Source of the DNA: Rhodopirellula sp.
GTDB lineage: Bacteria > Planctomycetota > Planctomycetia > Pirellulales > Thermoguttaceae
Length of the DNA: 35,521 nt
NCBI GenBank assembly: GCA_012728855.1
Contig: JAAYEH010000093.1
Coordinates: forward strand, 1 to 35,521
Direction: 5' to 3'
A model generated the notes under the pieces. It did no database searches and was not told where the DNA came from. It worked only from the letters and a program-made list of their open reading frames with translations. Below are positions 8,487-17,044 of the stretch, piece after piece; position 1 is the stretch's first letter, and each line of letters starts with the position of its first letter. Both the position numbers and the translations under genes were made by a program.

Positions 8487-9767
8487 ATGAAAAATCGAGA
8501 CCTTCAGAGAACATCGCGGCGGACCTTTCTGAAAGCCGTCTCTCTCGGCGCAGCCACGGCCGCTTACGGGAGTGTCGGCCATGCGGCAAGCGCGGGCGGC
8601 GATGGGGCCTCCGCGAGCGTCGCGGGAACCGCGAGAGAGTTCTGCTTTAACGAACCGTTTGACGGCGGCGTCATTCACGAGGAGTGCGGCTATCCCGTTC
8701 TCGGAACCGAAACGGGACCGGATGGCAAGCACGTGCTGAAAATCCAGGTCACCGGCTCCATGCCGCCCGGCGCGAAGTTGGAGGTGTTCACGGCCGACGG
8801 ACGGGAGGTTCCGGTGAGTGTCCGGGACGGCGTCTTTCGCGGAACCGCGACGCTGAAAGACCGGATCACGGAGATCCAAGCCCGAACGACGCTCAACGGC
8901 GAGCCCAGGGAAATCCGCACTCGGGTCGTCTGGGCGAAAAACTCGTATCGGCGGTTCCGCTGCTACATCGACGACCACAGCTTTTTCTTCCGCGACATCC
9001 TCAAAAACGACTACAAGAGCATCTTCGATTGTTTCTACCTCAAGAAGCTTCGCCAACTGCACCGGGATTTCGGCGCCAAGATCAACTTGAACTGTTTCAA
9101 CACGACGCCGGAACGGGATTTCCGCCTTTCCATGTTTCCCGACAAGTACAGGCCGGAATTCGAGGACAACGCGGACTGGCTCCGGTTGGCATTTCATTCG
9201 GAAAACGAGTTTCCGGACATCCCGTACCTGAACGCGACCCCAGAGAAGCTCGCCGCCGATTTCGACCTGGTTGCCGGGGAACTGAAACGGATCGCGGGTT
9301 CGGCTTACACTGCCGGCTTGCAGATCCACTGGGCGGACGTCCCGCCGGACTGCTACCAGATCCTTGCCGACCGCGGCGTGAAGATGCTGCAGACACGAGG
9401 GAGAAAACGCGACTCCAAGGATCGAAAGATCTGCGATTATCATCTCCCGGACGACGTTCTGGAGTATCTCTACGACCATCAGGGCTGGATGCATTTCGAA
9501 AGCGGCCTGATCTTTTACAGCGGCTCGACCGGCGGTTGTGACTGGACGCCGGTCGACAAGATCGCCGCGAACATTCTCCGCCGGATCGAGGTTCCCGCCC
9601 AGAGCCACTTGATCAACATCGGGGGGCACGAGCAGTATTGGTGGCCGTTCTACAAGAACTTCGTTCCGGACATCTACGAGCGCTACGCCACGGCCTTCCG
9701 TTTCGTCCTTGACCGCGGATACCGGCCGGTCTGGATCGAAGACGGCTTTTTCGGCGGCGCGGAATAA
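8487..9767 (+). CDS. Tat-exported protein with a polysaccharide-deacetylase-like region
   Basis: A 426-residue protein whose ATG at 8487 follows AGAGGTG at good spacing. The N-terminus is a twin-arginine signal (SRRTFLKAVSLGAATAAYG), so the folded protein is exported. Residues about 50-150 are a beta-rich domain (PPGAKLEVFTADGREVPVSV). From about 155 the sequence has barrel-like character with acid and histidine clusters: I161-D162-D163-H164 and LAFHSENEFPDIPY around H237. These recall the Asp-His metal site of NodB-type deacetylases, but the match is partial and the order of motifs was not verified. The C-terminus ends with an aromatic-rich EQYWWPFYKNF segment. It sits between the large 5190-8390 gene and the serine hydrolase gene, all on one strand. 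An alternative is a carbohydrate-active protein of another barrel family. Confidence 0.6.
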   Translation: MKNRDLQRTSRRTFLKAVSLGAATAAYGSVGHAASAGGDGASASVAGTAREFCFNEPFDGGVIHEECGYPVLGTETGPDGKHVLKIQVTGSMPPGAKLEVFTADGREVPVSVRDGVFRGTATLKDRITEIQARTTLNGEPREIRTRVVWAKNSYRRFRCYIDDHSFFFRDILKNDYKSIFDCFYLKKLRQLHRDFGAKINLNCFNTTPERDFRLSMFPDKYRPEFEDNADWLRLAFHSENEFPDIPYLNATPEKLAADFDLVAGELKRIAGSAYTAGLQIHWADVPPDCYQILADRGVKMLQTRGRKRDSKDRKICDYHLPDDVLEYLYDHQGWMHFESGLIFYSGSTGGCDWTPVDKIAANILRRIEVPAQSHLINIGGHEQYWWPFYKNFVPDIYERYATAFRFVLDRGYRPVWIEDGFFGGAE

Positions 9768-9879
9768 CGTAACCGTTTACGAGGGCGGAAGAAGGCTGGT
9801 CCATTTTTCGGCCTGCGAAAACTTGGGCCTGTCCCACTCCTTCCCTCGAGGAAGACTGGCCAAGGACTGAAAACCCGAC

Positions 9880-11664
9880 ATGAAGAAACTCCTGTTGGCA
9901 ATCTGCCTGCTGTTGGCTCCCACGGCCGGCGCGGAAGAGTATTCGCCCTACTGGCTCCCGCGGGTCGATCCGGAAAGCCTCGGCATGGACCCGGCCGTCT
10001 TGAAAGAGATCGACCCGGTGGTCGAGCAGACGATCGCCATCGGCCACACGCCCGGCGCGGTCGTCGCGATCGGCCGCGGAAACAAGCTCTGTTTTCTCAA
10101 GGGCTACGGCTACCGACAGTTCTACCCCGAGAGGGAGAAGATAACCCTCGACACCCTGTTCGACCTCGCCTCGGTCACGAAAGTCGCCTGCACCGCGACG
10201 GCGCTGGCCGTCGTCATCGATCAGGGCAAGGTATCGCCGAACGATCCGGTCGTTAAGTACTTTCCGGAATTCGGAGTCAACGGCAAGGACCGGATTACCG
10301 TCCGGCACTGCATGACCCATACGTCGGGAATCATGGACTACTACAATCGGACCAAGGGGACGAAGAAGGAACTCTGGGATCTCCTTTGCGGCCTGGGACT
10401 GCAGTACCCGGTCGGAGAGCGGTTCGATTACAAGGACAACAACACGCTGATGCTCGGGCATATCGTGGAGAAAGTCTCCGGGCAGGATTTGCGGACGTTC
10501 ACGACGGAGCATGTCTACCGGCCGCTGGGCATGTTCGACACGATGCACAATCCCGATGCCCCGCGCCGCCGGCGCGCGGCGGCGACCGAAACGCGCGGCG
10601 AGGTCTGGTTCAAAGGCGTCGTCAATGACTACCGCGCGTACCATCTCGGGGGAGTCGCGGGGCATTGCGGGCTGTTTTCGACCGCCCCGGATCTGGCCAT
10701 CCTGTCCGCCCTCTGGTTGGGCAAAGGAACGCTGGTCAAACAGGACGGGAAGAAGGTGACTCTTTTCAGCGAAGCGACGTTCGAAAAGATGGTCGCACCG
10801 CAGACGGTTTCCGCCGGACTCCGCGGACTCGTCTGGGATAAGCGATCAGGGAGCAAAAACCGGCCTTGGAACATGACCCCGCGAGCGATCGGCCATGGCG
10901 GCTGGACCGGAACTTCCATCTGGATCGACCCGGACCTCGACCTGTTCGTCGTGGTCCTGGGCAATCGCCGCCACCCGTTCGGAAAGACGCCGAACATCTA
11001 TCCGACCGCCGCGCGGGTCGGGGTGATTGCGGTCAACGCAATTCGAGGCGAATGTCCGCAATCGCCGCAATCCGCGTCGCAACCGCTCGCCGCTTTGAAG
11101 GCGGCGCCAGTCGCTTTGATTGTCGACGAATCGGAAATCGGCCGTCCCGGCGGGCTGCCCGCGCGGCTGAGCCGGGACGGGGTCGAAATCGCGGCGCTGT
11201 TCTATCCGGACGAATCGGCGGCCGAGTCCGAAGATATGACATACCAACGGGTGCCGAAGCCGGCCAAGACCGACGGCCACACCGGCGCGCCGGTATATGC
11301 CCTTACCCGAGACTGCCCGCGCGTTCTGCCCCCGACGGTCCACGGCGCGGCGGCGGTCGTCTTCGCCCCGACGGTCTTGAACGACTCGTCGGACGAGTCG
11401 TTCTGGTTCACGACCAACGTACTCGGCCAGACACTGCAGTCGGCGTCGGACCAGGGGCTGAAATACTATGTCGTCAACCGTCCGAACCCGCTGGAAAGAA
11501 AACGCGTCGAGCCGATCGATCTAATCGAGAAGCACAAGCCGTTCGGCAGCTATTCGCGTCTCGCACGCGAACAGGGCCTGTCGTTCGGCGAAATCGCACG
11601 CAGAATCAGCGCCGACCAGAGGCTGGGGGTTGAGATTGTGGAGTGCGGCGGAATAAGTAATTGA
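9880..11664 (+). CDS. Exported serine beta-lactamase-fold hydrolase fused to a shortened NamZ/DUF1343-like domain
   Basis: A 594-residue protein with a signal peptide (MKKLLLAICLLLAPTAGAEE). Residues about 35-390 are a class C beta-lactamase/D-Ala-D-Ala peptidase-type domain: S98-V-T-K101 is the SxxK nucleophile motif, Y184-K-D in FDYKDNN matches the YxD/N motif, and H339-G-G replaces the KTG box as in esterase-like members. Residues about 400-590 resemble DUF1343/NamZ (GH171 exo-beta-N-acetylmuramidase): ALFYPDE, GAPVYAL, AAVVFAP, V532-NRPNPL538 and LSFGEIARRI follow that family's motif order. The segments normally carrying the active site (EHG and a DIQDVG-type stretch) are changed, and the C-terminal subdomain is missing. 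Known Bacillus operons place an AmiE-like beta-lactamase-fold protein beside NamZ, so peptidoglycan turnover is plausible. AAGGA lies 13 bases before the ATG, which is rather long. Confidence 0.8.
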   Translation: MKKLLLAICLLLAPTAGAEEYSPYWLPRVDPESLGMDPAVLKEIDPVVEQTIAIGHTPGAVVAIGRGNKLCFLKGYGYRQFYPEREKITLDTLFDLASVTKVACTATALAVVIDQGKVSPNDPVVKYFPEFGVNGKDRITVRHCMTHTSGIMDYYNRTKGTKKELWDLLCGLGLQYPVGERFDYKDNNTLMLGHIVEKVSGQDLRTFTTEHVYRPLGMFDTMHNPDAPRRRRAAATETRGEVWFKGVVNDYRAYHLGGVAGHCGLFSTAPDLAILSALWLGKGTLVKQDGKKVTLFSEATFEKMVAPQTVSAGLRGLVWDKRSGSKNRPWNMTPRAIGHGGWTGTSIWIDPDLDLFVVVLGNRRHPFGKTPNIYPTAARVGVIAVNAIRGECPQSPQSASQPLAALKAAPVALIVDESEIGRPGGLPARLSRDGVEIAALFYPDESAAESEDMTYQRVPKPAKTDGHTGAPVYALTRDCPRVLPPTVHGAAAVVFAPTVLNDSSDESFWFTTNVLGQTLQSASDQGLKYYVVNRPNPLERKRVEPIDLIEKHKPFGSYSRLAREQGLSFGEIARRISADQRLGVEIVECGGISN

Positions 11665-11988
11665 CATCCATTCCCAGGACGGGCTCTGGCCGACGTATGT
11701 CAATTCCCGACGGGTTGCGTTGCTCCGTTTCCCAGCGCTGGTCCCTTTCCTTCCGCGGTGGCCAGGCTCAACCATCCCTGGCCCCAGTTGGAGAAGGACG
11801 GCGATGTGAGAATCCTGCTACAGAGCATTCCCGAAGGCCCAGCCTATGCCATGGCCTGGAATGCGACGGGATCAGACTTCTTCCTGGCCGTCGAGTCGGC
11901 TTCCACGGTCGCCGAGGCGGCAGCCAAGGCCAAGGCCACGCGCGACCGGGCAGCGGCCCAAGGCTTCGACGCCCTCCGCGCTGCGTTA
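11657..11988 (+). pseudogene. Frameshifted internal fragment of a larger uncharacterised protein
   Basis: Two partly overlapping plus-strand frames both look protein-like and join into one sequence. The first, from 11657, reads IDIHSQDGLWPTYVNSRR then VALLRFPALVPFLPRW to about 11757. The second, from 11758, continues HPWPQLEKDGDVRILLQSI, then AYAMAWNATGSDFFLAVE, then KATRDRAAAQGFDALRA, and ends about 11988. A one-base shift near 11757 separates them. No start codon or N-terminal region precedes the first frame, and the minus-strand GH29 gene begins immediately after the second, so both ends are lost. The texture (AWN, DFFLAV, Ala-rich helix) recalls large planctomycete carbohydrate-active proteins, but I cannot name the family. 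It is most likely a relic left after rearrangement. Confidence 0.55.
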
Positions 11989-11989
11989 G

Positions 11990-13051
11990 TCAATCGAGCG
12001 AGATGCCACGCAGTTGGCCAATTTCGCGCAGGCGCTTGACGGACGCCTCGGGCAGTCGTCCGGTCATGTCGGGAGCGACATTGAGCAGGTAATTCGCTTG
12101 CCGCTCGTTGCACAGCCTGAGCCGGTTTACGACCTCCTCGGCGGGGAGAAGTCTGCTTTGGTCACCGCTCTGATTCCAGAACCAGGAGGGGCCGAGGATA
12201 TCGCATACTTCGCTGGGATGTTGATTGTTCGCCGGCAACACGTCCGACAATGTTTTGCCCCGGAAGATGGGCAGTTCATAGCTGTGGATGTCGGTCTGGC
12301 TGTCGCTGTGCGAGTTGTTGGCGACGACGAGGCACCGCGGCTGGAGAGACTTGATATGAGCTTTGAGTTGCGGCCAGTCCTGGCGCGTATAGGGGTTGCC
12401 CCATTGGTCAATCCACACAAAATCGATGGGGCCGTAGTTCGTCAGTAATTCGGTGAATTGTTTCTTCATGAAGCCGGTGTAATCCCCGGCCGCCTCGGGA
12501 GGCAGGCCGTGCAGCGAGGGGCTGCCGGGGGGCAGCGTGTTGCCGAACCTGCCGTCATAGTTGCCCGGCGCACAGTAGTAGAATCCCACTTTCAGCCCCC
12601 GCCCGCGAAAGGCGTCGAGAAACTCGCGCACGACGTCGCCTTTGCCTTGCTGGTAGTTCTTGAATTCGGTCACGTCGTGAGTTGTATGCCGGCTGTCCCA
12701 CAGGCACCAGCCGCCGGTGTGCTTCACCGTCAGCACGGCGTATTTCATGCCGGCTGCTTTGGCCGTGTCGGCCCACTGACCGCAGTCGAGTTTATCCGCC
12801 GCAAACGTCGCCGGATCCTCATAGCCGTTTGCCCATTCTCGGTTGTTGAAGGTGGCGACGTTGAAATGCAGAAACAGGCCGAACTTCCATCGCAGAAATT
12901 CTTCCTGCAACGGCGTGGCGTTACCGGATTCGCCGGCGCGTGCCGACAGCGTGAGCGACAGCCATAGGATCAGTATGCAAGAAATCCCGATAAGTGCGTT
13001 TCGGATCCCGCCCGAGGATTGTGGATCATTATTCGGAGCGCTGCTGGTCAT
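11990..13051 (-). CDS. Secreted alpha-L-fucosidase (GH29)
   Basis: A 353-residue enzyme that would hydrolyse terminal alpha-L-fucosyl residues. The start at 13051 follows AAGGG about 8 bases upstream; the frame continues open upstream as noise. The N-terminus has a long polar stretch, then a hydrophobic core (GISCILILWLSLTLSARA), so the protein is exported or membrane-anchored. GH29 hallmarks in order are KFGLFLHFN (about 48-56), MKYAVLTVKHTGGWCLWDS, GLKVGFYYC, and FMKKQFTELLTNYGPIDFVWIDQW, whose D215 matches the retaining nucleophile. YLLNVAPDMTGRLPEASVKRL closes the catalytic barrel. It is shorter than many GH29 proteins and lacks the usual C-terminal beta-sandwich. The gene lies about 107 bases downstream of the XylR-like regulator on the same strand and close to the FucI-like operon, which supports a fucose theme. 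Confidence 0.92.
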   Translation of the reverse strand: MTSSAPNNDPQSSGGIRNALIGISCILILWLSLTLSARAGESGNATPLQEEFLRWKFGLFLHFNVATFNNREWANGYEDPATFAADKLDCGQWADTAKAAGMKYAVLTVKHTGGWCLWDSRHTTHDVTEFKNYQQGKGDVVREFLDAFRGRGLKVGFYYCAPGNYDGRFGNTLPPGSPSLHGLPPEAAGDYTGFMKKQFTELLTNYGPIDFVWIDQWGNPYTRQDWPQLKAHIKSLQPRCLVVANNSHSDSQTDIHSYELPIFRGKTLSDVLPANNQHPSEVCDILGPSWFWNQSGDQSRLLPAEEVVNRLRLCNERQANYLLNVAPDMTGRLPEASVKRLREIGQLRGISLD

Positions 13052-13158
13052 GGCGATTCCCTTGGTTGTTGTGGTGTCAGGTTGCTTTTCAGTATTACCG
13101 TTGGTGCGCCATAAATCCACAGTCGGCGGCTCGCCGTACAGTTTGAGTCGTATAGGGG

Positions 13159-14424
13159 TCAGGTTGTGAGGGAGCCAGGCGGTATACTTGCTGCGCTGGG
13201 AAAGCGAGACGCCTTGCGGTATTCTGCCGGCGTTTGGCCGGTCATCCGCGTAAACAGTCGAGTCATATATTCGACGTACCGAAAACCGGCGCGGTGAGCC
13301 ACTCTCTTGATCGGCAGTTCCGTTTCGGAAAGCAGCTCTCGCGCCAGCCGAATCCGCACGCGTTGGATTTCGGCGCCCATCGTACGCCCCACGATGCTCT
13401 TGAACCGCGAGGCCAGCGCCACGCGCGAGAGAGGGATTTGGGCCACAACGTCGCGCGGTAGAATCCCTTCGCAGGCATGTTCCCTGATGAATCGCATTGC
13501 CTGGGCCACATGCCGGTCCTCGATCGCCGCGAAATCGGTCGATTGTCGAGTGACAACGCCACGGGGGGCGACGAGCAGCCGCTTCGGAGGCGGCTCGCAT
13601 CCGGCCATCAACGATTCCAGCAGAAGAGCGGCTTGATAGCCGATTTGGGCGGCGTTTTCGTCGATGCTCGTCAGAGGCGGAATTGCCATCTCGCAAAGAT
13701 ACTCGTCGTTGTCGGCGCTGATCACGGCCAGTTCCTCCGGTACGCGGACGCGGGCGCGGCGGCAAGCATCGAGCACTTGCAAAGCCCGATCGTCGTGGCA
13801 GGCCATCACGGCGGCCGGTTTGACGAGCGAGTCGATCCACTCCGAGATGCGGCGCTGTTGGTCTCTCCATTGGTGTACCCGGCTCTGTTGACGTTCCCAC
13901 GCCTCGCCGCGCTGCGGACCACGCCGTGCCAAAAACACGCTGCAACGATGGCCGGCGGCCTCAATCTCGGCCACGAAATGGTCGCAGAGTTCGTCCATGT
14001 GCGGATGCACGCCGCGGGGCAGGCCGCAGAAGCCGAACCTGACAAATCCGCGCTGGAGGAGATGCCGCGCCGCAAGCCGAGCTACCTCGCGATGGTCCAC
14101 TCCGATCGACGGCAATCCCGTTTCGGAGAGCACGCCGCGGAGATCAACGGCGGGCACCCCCAATCCAACGATTGCCTTGGCCAACGCCGGGTTTCCGATC
14201 CGGGCCAACACGCCGTCCGGCCGGGCCTCGCGCAGCCAGGGAGGCGGCGGCTCGCTCAGGCCGTGCGGCTTGAAGTGAATCGCCCAGTTTCCTTGCTCGC
14301 GCCGGAAGCGGCCGACACCGCGAACGATCTCCCGCCCGTACGATCGCGACGTGTCGACGAGCAGCACAACGGTTCGCTGCTGCCGTGCGGCATCGCGAGG
14401 ATTTGAGGTTGAGTCAGGTGGCAT
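13159..14424 (-). CDS. XylR-like AraC-family transcriptional regulator
   Basis: A 421-residue DNA-binding regulator. The ATG at 14424 (MPPDSTSNP) is chosen because coding character starts here; GGAG lies about 11 bases upstream. Residues about 15-290 form a LacI/periplasmic-binding-type sugar sensor (VVLLVDTSRSYGREIVRGV, then GVDHREVARLAARHLLQ, then AVISADNDEYLCE and PPLTSI). Residues about 310-405 are an AraC-type double helix-turn-helix, with the signature AHRAGFRYVEYMTRLFTRMTG. This pairing matches E. coli XylR. The gene is upstream of the GH29 fucosidase on the minus strand and divergent from the plus-strand sugar operon at 14715, so it is the natural candidate regulator of both. The inducing sugar cannot be read from sequence. 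Confidence 0.9.
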   Translation of the reverse strand: MPPDSTSNPRDAARQQRTVVLLVDTSRSYGREIVRGVGRFRREQGNWAIHFKPHGLSEPPPPWLREARPDGVLARIGNPALAKAIVGLGVPAVDLRGVLSETGLPSIGVDHREVARLAARHLLQRGFVRFGFCGLPRGVHPHMDELCDHFVAEIEAAGHRCSVFLARRGPQRGEAWERQQSRVHQWRDQQRRISEWIDSLVKPAAVMACHDDRALQVLDACRRARVRVPEELAVISADNDEYLCEMAIPPLTSIDENAAQIGYQAALLLESLMAGCEPPPKRLLVAPRGVVTRQSTDFAAIEDRHVAQAMRFIREHACEGILPRDVVAQIPLSRVALASRFKSIVGRTMGAEIQRVRIRLARELLSETELPIKRVAHRAGFRYVEYMTRLFTRMTGQTPAEYRKASRFPSAASIPPGSLTT

Positions 14425-14714
14425 GGGAGATCGGCTCCGTACGGATTCACATTGTATAAGCGAGGTGTTGGCGAAAAAGACGCAATCCGACCGTTGCGGG
14501 CGCATTGGCCCGAAAAAGGTGCGGATTCCAGGCGACTTCTGCCCTCGTCGTAATGTTCAAGGATTATGTCATTCCGTGCAATAGTTGCCGCTTGAATTCT
14601 CGGGGATTTCCGCCATCATAGGACCGTGACGCACCGCTGTGGCCGCCGGTACGGTTTGGCGGCCACCTGCGCGGGTCGATCCCGATTCGACATCGAGACA
14701 GCCAGGAGCCGGTC
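14425..14714. promoter_or_regulatory. Divergent promoter region between the regulator and the sugar operon, with a 9-bp inverted repeat
   Basis: This 290-base gap should contain the promoters of the XylR-like gene (minus) and the operon starting at 14715 (plus). A perfect 9-base inverted repeat, GTGGCCGCC (14639-14647) and GGCGGCCAC (14658-14666), with a 10-base loop lies about 50 bases before the operon's first ATG. It could be a regulator operator or an RNA hairpin in the leader. AGGAG just before 14715 is the ribosome binding site of the first operon gene. No coding sequence was recognised. Confidence 0.45.
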
Positions 14715-15626
14715 ATGAACGTGAGACTCGTGGGATTTGCGATCTGGGGCGCACTGCTCGCCGGTTGCTTGGTCGCGCCGCCGAAGGACTCCAGGGCGGA
14801 TGAACCGACAAGGAGAGCTGGGATACAGAACCCGCTGTTTGCCATGAATTTCGCGCTGCACGATCCCCAACTTGCCACCCGGCCGGACGCCCAGGCTCGT
14901 TTGCTGAAGGAGACGGGGTATGCGGGGACACAGTTCCTCGGAACCCTGGAGCAATTGGAGGGCACGCTGACGGCGATGGAGCGGGCCGGGCTTGAGGTTT
15001 TCACGGCGGCGGTAACGCCGTACAACATTCCGGTCGATCCGGGCAAGACGTATCCCGCGATACTCAAAGACGCGATCCGCAAACTCGAAGGCCGCAAGAC
15101 CCTGCTGTTGATTCAGTTCGTGAGCGAGCGTTACGAGCGATCTTCCCCGGAGGGTGACGCCCGAGCGGTCGAATTGGGACGCGAACTGGCCGATTATGCC
15201 AAATGCTACAAGGTGCGCCTGGCCATCTATCATCACGTCCATATTTGGTGCGAGCGAGCCGACCATGCCGCGCGGATCGCCGAACAATGCGGGCGGGATA
15301 ATCTTGGCATTTGTGTCAATCTGTTTCATTGGCTGAAGACCGACCCGGAAGGCGATCTTCCCGTCTTGGCGAAATCGGTCCTGCCCGTCGTCTTTCTGGT
15401 AACCGTCAACGGGACGTCGCCGGAAGGGAACTACCAGACGTTGGACCAGGGAAGCGAGGCGGCGGAGAGGTTCTTGAGGCCGTTTCTGCAAGCGGGGTAT
15501 CGGGGGCCGATTGGATTGCAATGCGTGACACTTAAGGGCGATCCGCGAAACAACCTGGTTGTTTCCATGGAAGCGTGGAAAGGAATGTCGGCCCGGCTGG
15601 CCGGCAGCGCGCCGGCTGCGGATTGA
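14715..15626 (+). CDS. Lipoprotein TIM-barrel protein related to sugar phosphate isomerases/epimerases
   Basis: A 303-residue protein with AGGAG upstream of its ATG. The N-terminus has a lipobox (ALLAGC, Cys about residue 18), so it is probably a lipoprotein acting outside the cytoplasm. The rest follows the AP-endonuclease-2/xylose-isomerase-like TIM barrel: KETGYAGTQFLGTLEQLEG, AMERAGLEVFTA, LADYAKCYKVRLAIYHH, GICVNLFHW, then AGYRGPIGLQCV. Several positions that carry metal-binding acids in active members are changed: the sheet ends read IYHHVHIW, NLFHW and FLVTVNG, and the terminal Glu is Q269. A similar GLQC ending is familiar from planctomycete relatives. It is the first gene of the operon, 20 bases before the FucI-like gene. 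Catalysis, sugar binding or another role are all open. Confidence 0.78.
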   Translation: MNVRLVGFAIWGALLAGCLVAPPKDSRADEPTRRAGIQNPLFAMNFALHDPQLATRPDAQARLLKETGYAGTQFLGTLEQLEGTLTAMERAGLEVFTAAVTPYNIPVDPGKTYPAILKDAIRKLEGRKTLLLIQFVSERYERSSPEGDARAVELGRELADYAKCYKVRLAIYHHVHIWCERADHAARIAEQCGRDNLGICVNLFHWLKTDPEGDLPVLAKSVLPVVFLVTVNGTSPEGNYQTLDQGSEAAERFLRPFLQAGYRGPIGLQCVTLKGDPRNNLVVSMEAWKGMSARLAGSAPAAD

Positions 15627-15646
15627 AACAACACGAGGACGCGAAC

Positions 15647-17044
15647 ATGGATGAGAGACCATCGGCGGGTTCCAATGGGGTGAGCCAAAGAGCCATCATC
15701 GGCCTCTTGCCGGTGATGGATCCCCGCATCGACCCGGATCTGGAAAGAAAGATCCTGGAATATCTCGACCTGGAGGACAGACTCGCCTCGTTGGACGTGG
15801 AAGTGATCTGGCCAGGTCGGGCCGTTTCACGCGAGGAAGACGCGGTGGCCGAGGTCGAACGCATGCGCGCAGGCGGGGCCTGCGGCGTGATCTATTTCAC
15901 CTGCTGGTTCTTGAGAGCCAATGTGATCGTGGGCGCTTGCCGGCACAGCCACTTGCCCGCGCTGGTCTGGGCGATTCCCAACCTGGACGACACCTCGCTC
16001 ATCGGCTTTGGGGTTACGCATGGTTCGCTCGACGAAGTGGGCTATTCGCACGACATCGTCTGCGATTCATGGAATGACGAATCACGGTCTAGAATGCGAG
16101 CCTGGATTCAGGCCTGCCGAGTGAAGCAGGTTGTGGCGCGGTCGCGATACGGGCACGTCGGTGGGAAGTGTCTGAGCATGATGACGGCCGACGGCGACGC
16201 CAACCAATGGCGTCGCCAGTTTGGCATCGACGTGGATCACGCGGAGCAGTGGACGCTGATCCACGAGGCGGAAAAGGTTCCGGACGGCCAGACCGAGCCG
16301 CTGGTTCAACGGTGGAAGCGAGAATTCAAGGCGGTTGAGGTTTCCGACGACGTTTTGGCTCGATCGGCACGAATCTATCTGGCGGGCAAGGAGATGTTCG
16401 CCCGCAACGGCTGGGATCTGGCCGGCATCAAGTGCCAGTTCGAACTCTTGGACAACTACCTGGCGCCGTGTCTGCCGATCGCGCTTTGGAACGACGAGGG
16501 ATTTGTCGTGGCCTGCGAGGCGGACATGAACGCGGCCCTGACGATGTATGTGCTTCGGCTGTTCAGCGGGCATCCGGTGATGTTCTCCGACATTCAGTAC
16601 ATCGACCGAAAGCAGAAGTGGGCCCGGTTTCTCAATTGTGGCACGGCAGCGGCGCGTCTGGCGGGCGGCAGCGACCGAGTGGTGCTGCGGGATTGTCCCG
16701 AGATCCAAGGGACTTACGACGAGAAGACCGGCAAGCATCTCTGCAAGGGAGGGGCTTGTTCGCACTTCGTGCTTCCGCCGGGTCGAGTCACCCTGGCCCG
16801 CTTCGGGCGCATTGCGGGCCGCTACGTGTTGCACGCCTGCCGAGGTGAGGCGTTCGCCTATCCCCACGACGATAAGAGCCTTTTGGGGATCGGCGGTGTC
16901 TGGCCGTTTGCCTACGTGAAGATTGAACAGGATATGGACGCATTCGTGCGAAATCTGCGGGCGCATCACATGTGTATTGTTCCGGGCGATTGGGTGGCGG
17001 AGTTGGAGGCGTTGGCCAGGCTTTGGGACGTCGAGGTTTTGTAA
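15647..17044 (+). CDS. L-fucose isomerase-like (FucI/AraA superfamily) sugar isomerase
   Basis: A 465-residue cytosolic enzyme expected to convert an aldose to a ketose, such as L-fucose to L-fuculose. The ATG at 15647 has GAGGA upstream; the frame is open further 5' inside the previous gene. The fold is suggested by the N-terminal GLLPVMDPR segment, GVIYFTCWFLRAN (about 82-94), KQVVARSRYGHVGGKCL and CQFELLDNYLAPCLPIAL. E291 (in ACEAD) and D315 (in FSDIQ) are 24 residues apart, the same spacing I recall for E. coli FucI metal ligands E337 and D361. The third, histidine, ligand was not assigned with certainty (candidates in CSHFVLPPG and LHACRGEAF). At 465 residues it is shorter than E. coli FucI (about 590). 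It sits between the lipoprotein and kinase genes. The exact sugar is uncertain. Confidence 0.85.
   Translation: MDERPSAGSNGVSQRAIIGLLPVMDPRIDPDLERKILEYLDLEDRLASLDVEVIWPGRAVSREEDAVAEVERMRAGGACGVIYFTCWFLRANVIVGACRHSHLPALVWAIPNLDDTSLIGFGVTHGSLDEVGYSHDIVCDSWNDESRSRMRAWIQACRVKQVVARSRYGHVGGKCLSMMTADGDANQWRRQFGIDVDHAEQWTLIHEAEKVPDGQTEPLVQRWKREFKAVEVSDDVLARSARIYLAGKEMFARNGWDLAGIKCQFELLDNYLAPCLPIALWNDEGFVVACEADMNAALTMYVLRLFSGHPVMFSDIQYIDRKQKWARFLNCGTAAARLAGGSDRVVLRDCPEIQGTYDEKTGKHLCKGGACSHFVLPPGRVTLARFGRIAGRYVLHACRGEAFAYPHDDKSLLGIGGVWPFAYVKIEQDMDAFVRNLRAHHMCIVPGDWVAELEALARLWDVEVL

Noticed and set aside
8403..9629. A 408-codon minus-strand frame.
   Set aside because: Antisense to the Tat-exported protein at 8487-9767, which has a good ribosome binding site and signal.
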